NCBI RefSeq assembly: GCF_041381155.1
Contig: NC_091147.1
Span: forward strand, 15,971,318 to 16,035,317
Reading direction: 5' to 3'
From: Argopecten irradians
Taxonomy: Eukaryota > Mollusca > Bivalvia > Pectinida > Pectinidae
Length of the DNA: 64,000 nt
In this document: positions 50,849 through 60,430 of the stretch, one piece after another
Position numbering within the stretch: position 1 is the first letter of the stretch
Layout: each line of letters starts with the position of its first letter
Position numbers and translations under genes: made by a program
The notes under the pieces: model-generated
The model's database searches: none
The model's input: only the letters and a program-made list of their open reading frames with translations
Told to the model about the DNA's origin: nothing

Positions 50849-51858
50849 TAGCACTTATGGCAATAAACCATATAGTGCGGTTATCGGAGGGCACCTGTTG
50901 ATTTGGTAGCGTGATACCTAAAAAAGTTATGTCAGAATTGCTGACGAGTTATTCCCCCTTTTTAAATGAAGACAACTTGGTACAAAGACAGCTTTGATAG
51001 AGGCTAAGTTTATGTGAAAAAATAATTGGTTTGAACACTCAATTTCTTCAAAAATTTTGATGCATTTCTTTTGTTTGATATCTAATGTATGTTTTTAATC
51101 TGATTTTGGATTGATTTCTCAAATACATTCTGTTAGATGGGAATGGATTTATTTCCGTCATTGACTTCATAATCCGGCATGGCGCCGGCGTGATCGATAG
51201 TTTGGCAAAGTATTAAAAGTAAAGTCATACTTTTTGTGATACATAATGAATGCATCGAAATTAATAATTTGTATATTTCATTGTTTTGAATCTGTTTCAC
51301 TATAGGATATATCCTATTATATTCAACTCGGAATAATTTCGACGATTGTGAATGTACTTGGGCCGAGTTTTACTTTGTTGTCGAGATCGCACATACATTT
51401 GTAAATGTAGGCTAGCATGAATGTGATCGATCATTTAAATATTAAACAATTAATTGTAACAGTTAAACACTTCCTTGGAGACGATTGCGATCGTATTGAT
51501 TCACTTTACCCATTCGGGGCGAGATTCCCTGTTGGGTCGAGTTTACCTAGCGGTCATGACCTATGTATTTCGGTCAAGTCGATCGGCGTACCAATGTGAA
51601 CCGTCTCTGTACATGTACAAAATTGTTATGGTTAAATTGAACAGTACTTGTAAATTTTTGTTTTGAAATGTGAGATGTTTTTGATTTCACAATTATAAAC
51701 AAAGCAGTATTTTAGTAATGGTATACCATATACATTATTTGTTATAATTATTAAAATATTATAAAGGTGTTCTAATCACACATTTCGTTTTTTATTCATG
51801 CATGAATGCATCCGTAGCGAGACCCCTATAGAGACGGAAGAGGACAGGACCAGCAACA

Positions 51859-52604
51859 GTGCCTGCAGAAGTTGAGTCGGTGACGTCGACAGTTGGGCCT
51901 AGTCATGGGACGATTTCAGGACCTCTTGCAACTGGGAGTGGAACTGACCATTATATGCCACCTGAGCTACTGGTAGCAGCAACACCTGTATTACAAGACC
52001 CGGGTACGTCCTTTGGTGTAATGCCAACCCCTTTTGCAAGTGTAACTGATATGTTAGGCTTGAATGTATCTGTTTCAGTGAAGCATAAGATTACAAATGG
52101 AGAGTATGTTGTACTTTCACAATTGTTGTCTAACTCAATGGGAGATTCCCATCGGGCTCATAGGATATCTCCAGTTGATGGGGGCTTCTTATTAAACCAA
52201 AACATCAATATCCTAAGATTTTTGACATCAGTAAATGGACAGATGCAGTCATTATATATATCAGCATTTATACAGCAATGCACCCAGAACAGTTGCATGG
52301 GTTGTTAAAATACATGCAGGTTGTTTGCCTTGGGGCTCAGAGATGTGGTGGCATGGACTGGATCAAATATGACGAGCAATATAGGTTAAGAAAAGCTCTT
52401 AATTCCCAAGGGGCATGGGACATCGTTGATAATGAATTATACCTGTTATATATGCAGCCACAGCGGGTCACCCTACCTCAGTCACAAAATCAAAATTCTA
52501 ACACCCTAAAATGTTTCGACTATAATTATAAAGGAAATTGTACACACCCACACTGTAGCTACTATCACATATGTATTACGTGTAGTGGGGGCATGCTAGT
52601 ATGA
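51859..52604 (+). pseudogene. DIRS-like gag-type ORF, frameshifted
   Basis: Frame 51,859-52,308 (LGLNVSVSVKHKITNGEY ...) continues after a shift near 52,280 as 52,278-52,604, with LLKYMQVV, RCGGMDWIKYDEQYRLRKA, LYLLYMQPQ and a C-terminal Cys/His motif (CFDYNYKGNCTHPHCSYYH). This pattern of a conserved block followed by a CCCH-like knuckle is familiar from first ORFs of molluscan DIRS-type elements. No ATG is in frame upstream: a TAG precedes, and 51,859 is GTG. Confidence 0.72.
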
Positions 52605-52694
52605 ATTGTGTTAAAATGAATACAGATAACTCATTCTTTCCGAAAAACAAACAACAATACAAAACAGCAAAGACATTAGGTAAGACACAAATAA

Positions 52695-54563
52695 ACAAGA
52701 GGCCCAGAGGGCCTGTATCGCTCACCTGGTTTTTTGTTAGTAATTATCACAAGACTCTGACAATTAGAAAAATAAGCAAAATTGACTCCCAAAGTTTAAT
52801 TTTGAATCACAACCATACAATGATGCTATTAATACCATACAAATATGCTATCCAATACACAGGTTCAGAGACAAAGTAATTTATATGAAAGTAGTAGCCT
52901 AATTGACCTTTTTGACCTCGCATCTATTGCCGTCTAAGGCCCCGGGGGTCAGCCCTATCATTTGTACAATTTCAAATCCCAACCCTATAAGGATGCTACC
53001 ATTGCATTATAAGTGCTCTTCCATTCTTAGTTGCAGAGAAGAAGTCGTTTATATGGAAATACATGTAGCTAAATTAGCCCCTTTTGACCCCACCCTTCAG
53101 GCCCCCGGGGGGTCAGCCCCATCATTTGCAAAATTTTGAATCCAAACCCTATAAGGATGTAACCATTGCATTATGAGCGTAATCCCATGTTAAGCTGTAG
53201 AGAAAAAGTCATTTATATGGAAATTGACCACTTTTGACCCCACTCCTCAGGCCCCTGGGGGTCAGCCCTATCATTTGCACAATTTGGAATCCCCACCCTA
53301 TAAGGATGCTACCATTGCATTATGGGTGCTATACCATGCTTAGTTGCAGAGAAGAAGTCATTTATATGGAAATAGCCAAATTGACCCCTTTTGACCCCGC
53401 CCCTCAGGCCCCTGGGGGGTCAGCCCTATCATTTGCACAATTTGGAATCCCCACACTATAAGGATGCTACCATTGTATTATGGGTGCTATACCATGCTTA
53501 GTTTCAGAGAAGAAGTCGTTTATATGGAAATAGCCAAATTGGCCCCTTTTGACCCCGCCCCTCAGGCCCCCCGGGGGTCAGCCCCATCATTTGCACAATT
53601 TGAAATCCCCAACCTATAAGGATGCTACCATTGCATTATGGGTGCTGTACCACGCTTAGTTGCAGAGAAGAAGTCATTTATATGGAAAAAGCCAAATTGA
53701 CCCCTTTTGACCCCGCCCCTCAGGCCCCCGGGGGGTCAGCCCTATCATTTGTACAATTTTGAATCCCCACCCTATAAGGATGCTACCATTGCATTATGGG
53801 TGCTATACCATGCTTGGTTTCAGAGAAGAAGTCGTTTATATGGAAATAGCCAAATTGACCCCTTTTGACCCCGCCCCTCAGGCCCCCGGGGGGTCAGCCC
53901 CATCATTTGTACAATTTTGAATCCCCACCCTAAAAGGATGCTACCATTGCATTATGGGTGCTATCCCATGCTTAGTTTCAGAGAAGAAGACGTTTTATGG
54001 AAATAGCCAAATTGACCCCTTTTGACCCCGCCCCTCAGGCCCCCGGGGGTCAGCCTCATCATTTGTACAATTTTGAATCCCCACCTATAAAGATACTATC
54101 ATTGCATTATAGTGCTATCTCTAGCTTAGTTTCAGAGAAGAAGTCGTTTTTATGGAAATAGCCAAATTGACCCCATTTGACCCCGCCCCTCAGGCCCCCC
54201 GGGGGGTCAGCCCCATCATTTGTACAATTTTGAATCCCCACCCTATAAGGATGCTACCATTGCATTATGGGTGCTATCCCATGCTTGGTTTCAGAGAAGA
54301 AGTCGTTTATATGGAAATAGCCAAATTGACCCCTTTTGTGCCCCACCCCTCAGGCCCCCCAGGGGATCAGCCCCATCATTTGTACAATTTTCAGTTAGTA
54401 GCCCATAAGGATGCTACCAGTCAAATTTTGTTGAAATCCGACCAGCGGTTATGGAGAAGAAGTCGATTGTTGACGGACGCCGCACGACGGACGACGGACG
54501 ACGGACGCCGGACGCTGCGGTATCCCATAAGCTCACCTCGGTCCTTCGGACCAGGTGAGCTAA
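52695..54563 (+). mobile_element. Pearl/Helentron-like non-autonomous element, ~158-bp core repeats
   Basis: The left edge AAGAGGCCCAGAGGGCCTG holds a 6-bp-stem hairpin, followed by GCTCACCTGG. The core has about nine units of ~158 bp, each with GGATGCTACCATTGCATTA, GAAGAAGTCGTTTATATGG and GGCCCCCGGGGGGTCAGCC. The right edge has an ACGG-rich microsatellite (54,472-54,515), then a long hairpin GCTCACCT.GGTCC-TTC-GGACC.AGGTGAGC (54,530-54,560), ending CTAA. Core tandem repeats plus ACGG microsatellite plus 3' hairpin before CTRR resemble the bivalve pearl family and Helitron-derived elements. It splits the DIRS-like gag from its RT. Exact ends are inferred. Confidence 0.8.
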
Positions 54564-54571
54564 AAATCACA

Positions 54572-55230
54572 GCTCTGAGCTACTGGATGGCCAAGTACCC
54601 ACAGGTAGCAGTAGGGACACAGCTTCTTGGGGGTTTTTGAAATGGTTTTAGAATTCAATATCTAGGCTCAAGGCTCCCGAGAGAATCCAGAAAATTGAAA
54701 GTGGCCTCCATATATCTAACACACACAAACATATCAGAAAATATTGCAGGAAGTAGAATTAGGTGGAGAAGTAGGATCCCCTTTGAAGAAAAATCAATGG
54801 CAATGTGGATATAGGGTCCCCTAGGTTTAGTTCCCAAAAAGATGCAAAATGGAGGTTAATTACTCACCTTTCATGGACTTCAGGTAAATAGTAATATTGA
54901 TCCTGATACAGTTTCTGTTAAATACTCGTCATTTGATAAAGTATTTAAAATTATAGCAGTTTGGAAACGGGACTTTGTTAAGGAAAATTGATATTAAAAT
55001 CTGCATTCCGTCCTCCCAATCCATTCGGCGGATTTTCCGATACTAGGATTTAAGTTTCAAGATAAGTATTTCTTTGATAAGTGTTTGCCCAGGGGGTGCT
55101 CAATTTCATGTAGTCTATTTTAAAAAAATTCAACATTTATAATTTTATTGAATGAGTAGTTAAGGAGAAGTGCAGTGAGCAAAGTCTAGATCAGTATTTG
55201 GACGATTTTATATTTGCTGGAAAAGAAAAA
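54572..55230 (+). pseudogene. DIRS-like reverse transcriptase remnant
   Basis: Pieces in shifting frames keep the family order: ALSYWMAKYPQVAVG (54,572), NGFRIQYLGSRLPRES, HGLQVNSNIDPDTVSVKYSS (~54,878), LPIHSADFPILGFKFQDKYF with CLPRGCSISC (~55,020-55,115), and the catalytic-core motif YLDDFIFAG (~55,194). The catalytic Asp pair is present but stops interrupt the frame, so no active enzyme is expected. Confidence 0.82.
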
Positions 55231-55668
55231 TGTGATACATGTGCTAGGCTCATGTCTTCTTTCGAGAAACATACAATGAAATGTGTATACTTATAGCTGA
55301 GGATAAATCAGAAGGTCTAACTACAGTTTTGGTGTTTTTTGGGTCTTGAAATTGACACTATTAAAATGGTAGTCAGGGTACCTTAGGAGAAAGTGGTATC
55401 TCTCAGGTCAGAACTTGTGAAAGTGTTGGAAAGTAAAACTACATGAATAACAGTCTGGCTGAGATTATGTCTTGTTGTGCAAACGCTATACCAATAGCTA
55501 GGACCTTTGCACGGCTATGTTTAATGCAATGACAGATATACGGAACCCCTTTTATAAAGTAAGAATATCTGAGGAAATTAGATCAGACTTCAAAAATGTG
55601 GTTGCTATTTTTGAAAGATTTATTTTAATGGGTCCTGTTACTTTGCGGAGAGTTCTTGGCGCATTAAT

Positions 55669-55926
55669 GTGGATTTAGGTCTGTATACAGGTAGTGCAGG
55701 GAATTGTGAATTAGTTTGTGGTTTCTGTTGGGGAAGTAATTGGATAGTTTTCAGGTATCTAAGTGATTGGCAGGGAAAATCCATCATGAGAGACATAACT
55801 TTCTTAGAATTGGTGCCAATAGTTTTTGGCAGCCAAGTTTGGTCTTATGAGTTCAGGTTTAAGAAAGTAATTTTTTATTATGTAGGCAATATTAGCTTAG
55901 TAACTCTAGTTTACTATACTCAATAA
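55669..55926 (+). pseudogene. DIRS-like RNase H domain remnant
   Basis: The frame reads GLYTGSAGNCELVCGFC ... WQGKSIMRDITFLELVPIV and ends VIFYYVGNISLVTLVYYT. The spacing from a degenerate T/D-G-S start through FLELVPIV to NISLVTLV fits RNase H domains of DIRS elements (usually D-A-S ... E-L ... D-N-x-S); the Asp in the last motif is replaced, so the domain is probably inactive. Confidence 0.72.
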
Positions 55927-56000
55927 CAAAACACCAAAGATACATCAAGTAATGCGATATATTGCATATATATGTCTGTTAAAGGCTATTCGCACTCTAC

Positions 56001-56755
56001 AGTTCAAACTTTTATTGGTTTGAGTTTTAATTGCAAGCTAGGTGGTCATGATGATCTTACTCAACAATTTATTGTTTAAAAAACTGTTGGAAGGAATTAA
56101 GAGAGATAGTGATGAAGGTGGTGACACCAGATTACCAATAACAGTAGACTTTTTGGCTAGCATTATTAAGGTTTTTCCCAATTCCCAGGATTTGTAGCTC
56201 TCAGTATATTCATTAGCATTGTATTTCCCGGTAGGTGAAATCACAGTCAATATTAATCACATACCTTTCAGGGATATAACATTTTTGGAAGTGTCACTTC
56301 AAGAAAATGCTGCTACATTACACTTATCTTCTTCAAAAACTGATCAATATAGCAAAGGTAGTATCATCGAGCTACAAAGTAACGATGCCATTTATTGTCC
56401 AGTCGGTAATCTTCGCAGATATATGGCAGTTCGACATAGGGTTCAGACTCCATTAGTATGTCATTTTGGTGGTAGAGACTTGACAATATATCAATTTTCT
56501 AGTGTCCTTACAAAAGCATTCAACAGTAGGTACTGCAAAGCACATTCCTTCAGAATTAGTGCAACCACAGCTACATCCCTATCTAATATGTCTACTGAAG
56601 CTATTATGGAATGTGGTAGGTGGAAATCAAGTATTTACATGAGTTACATACAAATACCAACTCAAAAAATTAGTTTCCAAACGCTAGTTCCCCTCTCTGC
56701 TTTGAGGAATGATAAACACCTTGCAAGTTGCATTAGAAAGCTTCAGAACAAGTAA
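56001..56755 (+). pseudogene. Tyrosine recombinase, DIRS-type, broken N-terminal part
   Basis: The last 178 codons (56,219-56,755) are open: FPVGEITVNI, SKTDQYSKG, HSFRISATTATSLSNMS, then CGRWKSSIYMSYI. HSFR supplies the box II His and Arg; GRW and the final Tyr fit the rest of the R-H-R-Y set. The first Arg, usually in LRxGE, reads as Pro (FPVGE). Upstream from ~56,001 the expected N-terminal part (LLFKKLLEGIKR, TRLPITVDFLASIIK) is visible but interrupted by stops. Confidence 0.85.
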
Positions 56756-57266
56756 TACATTCTTTCCAAATAATTAAGTCAGCTATGCTATGAATGATGA
56801 AGGCATTTTTGGTCACAGCATTGTACCGTGAAATGTGTCGCCATCTTATTTGGTTTTCGTTTGGCTGTGAACGTGCTACTTTTGGTGCACGTTCCTTTGG
56901 CAGATTTCGCGGTACATATTAATGATTTATATTGATTGATTGCCATCATATTGATTATATATGCTGTTTATATTGACGTGAATCAGCTGATATCTGTTTC
57001 CAAGTATCACTGATCACTATTGACATCTGATTGATTGATTGATTGAATTTATTGTTTAATTGATTGAGGATGGTTTCCCAGAATCAATCAATTTATTTGA
57101 TTGATGGCTTGCCATTATGGTCTATTGATGGAACGGCGGCTATCTTAATTGGTGGATTACTGTTTCCAAGAATCTATCAATTATTTGTGTTGCAATTTTG
57201 ATTGAATTTGTTTGATGGCGTGCCATTATCCAAAATTGAAATTCTTTGTTGTCTGTGCATCTAATG

Positions 57267-57443
57267 ATAAATGATTAATATCTGGTTTCAAAACGAAGAA
57301 TTATTAGTACACATCTCCTCCACTCTGAACAAAGATCGTACTACAATATACCTGTACAAATACAGGTAGCTGTTTTGAGATTATTTTACCTGTCTGGTGA
57401 GAGCAGACAATTTAGAAAGTATATCTATATCTCTGTAGAGTAT
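57267..57443. repeat. Unit C upstream block, part 2 (truncated)
   Basis: Continues the unit B sequence (from 37,660) through AGCAGACAATTTAGAAAG to CTCTGTAGAGTATA, then ends abruptly. The first-exon block that follows in units A and B is not found to the right in this window. Confidence 0.85.
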
Positions 57444-57467
57444 ATTGGTAACCCAAAATGTATTAAT

Positions 57468-57619
57468 CTTGCCGAAACTTTTTAGAATAACGGCAGAATA
57501 CTTAATTTTAACAAGTTTCGGCAGGATTAGCATGTGCTTTTTTATTCAGTGTTAACCCTTAATATTAGGACTTTTCCTTAGAATTCCAATTCGATCAGAA
57601 AAATTAAGTATTCTGCCGT
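57468..57619. repeat. Compound inverted repeats around AATACTTAAT motifs
   Basis: CGGCAGAATACTTAATTTTA (57,491-57,510) is mirrored by AAATTAAGTATTCTGCCG (57,601-57,618). A second pair is GCCGAAACTT (57,471-57,480) and AAGTTTCGGC (57,513-57,522). Related ATTAAGTATTT and ATTAACAGATT motifs recur to ~57,860. Possibly a decayed terminal structure of an unknown element. Confidence 0.7.
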
Positions 57620-58190
57620 AAAATTAAGTATTTTTCTGTCCGCTGTCGGCGCCGTGACGGCCGACTAACAAACCATCAGAGGCTATCAGTTACAAGTACC
57701 CACCTTTGTTTACGTGCACGGCTATCTAATGCTACATAGTCGAGGTCAAACTTTTCCGATGCGACGGTGAAATTAACAGATTCGGCGATAGAATTAAGTA
57801 TTTCGTCGGTTATATTAATACTTTCTGCGCGAAGATTAACAGATTTTCTGACTGACGTTGGTAATTATCGAGCGGACGCGCCGAGCCGTGACGGCCGAGT
57901 ACACACGGCTTGCACAGGTAAACATTAGGTTTATGGAACGGGTCAAGCTATCCGATTGTAGACTACCCCTGTGATATTTATGTTTACGTCATGCATGCAC
58001 TAAAACTACTTTATTTTTCTCTAAATATACAGTTACTTGCTTTACTCTCGTCATTCTTGCTACCTGGCGAAACATGCATTTTTCAACCTTTTTTCGGGAG
58101 AGTTCCGATACGAGCGGTAAAATATGAATTACTGTTTGTACTGATGTGAATTGTGTTGATACTAAATGCTGTCCGAGGTTCTCGTTTCAG

Positions 58191-58272
58191 ATATCGTAAG
58201 ACCAGAGAAGAAGATCGAAGAAAATACCAGGCTGACGTTATGATGCAAAACTTATCAGATGAAGAGGATTAA
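58191..58272 (+). CDS. Candidate terminal coding exon, acidic C-terminus (unknown gene)
   Basis: A good acceptor, GGTTCTCGTTTCAG (58,190), is followed by an open frame reading YRKTREEDRRKYQADVMMQN and LSDEED before TAA at 58,270-58,272; AATAAA sits at 58,279-58,284. The composition is charged and protein-like. A diverged copy with the same acceptor follows 254 bp downstream. No upstream exon was identified and the product is not recognised. It could also be the 3' end of a repeat. Confidence 0.35.
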
Positions 58273-58444
58273 TTTTGAAATAAATGAAATTATACGACAT
58301 AAGTTCACGTGTTAATTTTTACCAATTTGTAAAGCTTGTCTACCCACCTTGTATACATGGCTTCGATCTGCGATTGAAGACGTTTCTGTAGTTCTAGATC
58401 ATTGATATTCAATTAATATAGTATACCTGAGGTTCTCGTTTCAG

Positions 58445-58540
58445 ATATCATAGTGTAGGACAAGAGAAGATCGAAGGAAATACCAAACTGACGTCATCAC
58501 TTGTGTTAACTGTTGAAAAGCTGAAGAGGACAATAAAATT
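58445..58540 (+). pseudogene. Decayed duplicate of the 58,191 candidate exon
   Basis: Begins after the same GGTTCTCGTTTCAG acceptor (58,431-58,444) and keeps AGAGAAGATCGAAG, GAAATACCA and CTGACGT; the open frame of the first copy is lost. AATAAA lies at 58,532-58,537. The period is ~254 bp. Confidence 0.4.
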
Positions 58541-59677
58541 GTTCGTGTTGATTTTTTTTACATCCCTGTAAAACTTTGATATATTTTCCCTATAAATGGC
58601 GTTTTGTAACACCAATCACATAGTTCCTTTGATGTGGTCACAGGTAACCAAGGATTTATAAGTTTATACGTCCTTGCAGGTAACCTTCAACCCCTCACCG
58701 ATCTTTCGACACCCTAATGCCAATCCCACTCGAAACTTCCAACGAATAACAATGGATTTCATCAGACCCATATATCACGCTTGCGCGCCATTGCGTAAAG
58801 AAATCAATCTGATCATCAAATCCATTACAACATCTGTCAGTCTGATTAAGACTATGTTCCTAATTTGATCAGTAATTAAAATAGTACAAAATTTGCATTT
58901 TATTACTGCTTATCCATATATCAAATTACAGATAACATATATACAAGTATAATCTATAAGTATCATATTTTAATATTAATGAATTAAGTGTATATTCTAA
59001 TCAGTGCTGTCTATCTGGTGGTTTTTATGAACGTATTAATCAGTATCAATTTCTAAAAATATCGAAGAAATAACTGCATCCTCAACTCACTCATGTCACA
59101 CAAACGCCACCGCCCCATTTATACAGACCGCACACCCCTCCCCGTCATGAAATAACTATCCACCCAGCGTGAACCATGACGACCTTTCTATTCCTGTCAA
59201 ACTTATCAGTACCTGGTCATCACGGTAAACTGTAATATGTGTGTGTTTTATTTCAGTGACTGCGGACCAAATCGAGTTACCAACAGAATTTAACAACTTT
59301 TCATTTCAAAATACAAGTCAACGTATTATGAGATATTTTATATAAAGACTAAATGGTAATATTTCAAAAAAAAAAAAAAAGCTTCTCGTTCTAATATACG
59401 ACTTTTCAGGACACGCACGTCTTTGTTTATCTACTACACTAAACCCAGATATATGAACGATTTTTAACAGATTAAAAAGAAACTTTCTATCTAGTTACAG
59501 TTTTTGGTTTTGGAGTCCTTGACTATTCATTTAGGTACGACGATGTTTTCCGATAAGTATTAGATAAAATAAATATCATTGTATAATATTAGCACACAGT
59601 TGTGTAGTCGTACTTATGGTACATGTGTACTTATGGTACATGTTCTTCGACTACTATTTTATTGTGTATGGGGAACT

Positions 59678-59803
59678 CAATCTAGTTAAAATTAGACTTG
59701 TAATTCCGCTCCACTACGATACTTTACGTTACGCTTGTATTGGAGCGTAACGTAGAGTATCGTATAGTGGAGCGGAATTACAAGTCTAATTTTAATTAGA
59801 TTG
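59678..59803. mobile_element. 126-bp hairpin MITE, 10-bp TSD (Mutator-like), inside a LINE
   Basis: The ends CAATCT and AGATTG start long near-perfect arms (AATTAGACTTGTAATTCCGC and its complement), so the whole element folds as one hairpin around ~59,740. ATGGGGAACT directly flanks both sides (59,668-59,677 and 59,804-59,813). Removing the element and one repeat restores the LINE reading VYGELGRFPLE, so the empty site is inferred from coding sense. A 9-10 bp duplication is characteristic of Mutator-type transposition. Confidence 0.88.
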
Positions 59804-59813
59804 ATGGGGAACT

Positions 59814-60430
59814 GGGAAGATTCCCACTCGAAGTAAATATCAAACTGAGAATGCTGTGTTTTTGGAATAGACTCATACAAAATGAAAATAAATTAAGTAG
59901 CATACTTTACAAACTAATCTCGAAGTTACATTTCGAAGGAATATACACATTTTAATGGATATCTTTCATTAAAAATATTTTTGACGAATCAGTCAAATAT
60001 CTTTCTCAATGAAATACAAATGATTAACAGTTTTTATAAAAGTTTTATGAATCAGCGCCTTCAAGATCAGTTTATACAAAAATGGTTCTCATGTGTGGAA
60101 AACTCCTCAATAGGGCAGACTTATCTAATATATAAAAAACAATTTGAATTTGAAAATTATCTTATAAAATTATCGGAAATGAATAGAGTATACATAATTA
60201 AATTCCGTACATCAAATTTAAAAATTCCAATTGAGACTGGAAGATGGCGTAATGTTGAGAAACGTGAAAGAATATGCAATTTATGCAATGAAAATATCGG
60301 GGATGAATTTCACTATCTTTTTGTATGTAAACACGAAGAAATAAAAATATACGTATTAAATATATCCCACAGTATTATTATAGTAATGAATAAAAAAGCT
60401 ATGATAGTAGTACGGTATAAGCATTGTTAA
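59814..60430 (+). mobile_element. Non-LTR retrotransposon ORF2 C-terminal fragment
   Basis: GELGRFPLEVNIKLRMLCFW at 59,806 leads, through a stop and shift, into a frame at 59,981-60,430 with KFRTSNLKIPIETGRW and a Cys/His cluster (CNLCNENIGDEFHYLFVC). This is the region downstream of the RT domain in LINE-type ORF2 proteins of invertebrates. It is a different family from the LINE at 30.6 kb. The hairpin MITE at 59,678 interrupts it. No RT core remains. Confidence 0.8.

Larger units (their letters stand above)
50849..57266 (+). mobile_element. DIRS-like tyrosine-recombinase retroelement, decayed (~6.4 kb with nested insert)
   Basis: Boundaries come from interruption of the B/C duplicate: CTATAA|TAGCACTTATGG at the left and CTAATG|ATAAATGATT at the right, with a possible 4-bp duplication ATAA. 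Content in order on the plus strand: gag-like frames (51,859-52,604), a nested pearl-like element (52,695-54,563), RT pieces (~54,572-55,230) with YLDDFIFAG, RNase H-like (55,669-55,926), and a tyrosine recombinase (~56,000-56,755). This is the gene set of DIRS-order retrotransposons, which integrate with a tyrosine recombinase rather than a DDE integrase. All parts carry stops or frameshifts. Terminal or split repeats were not recognised. Confidence 0.88.
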
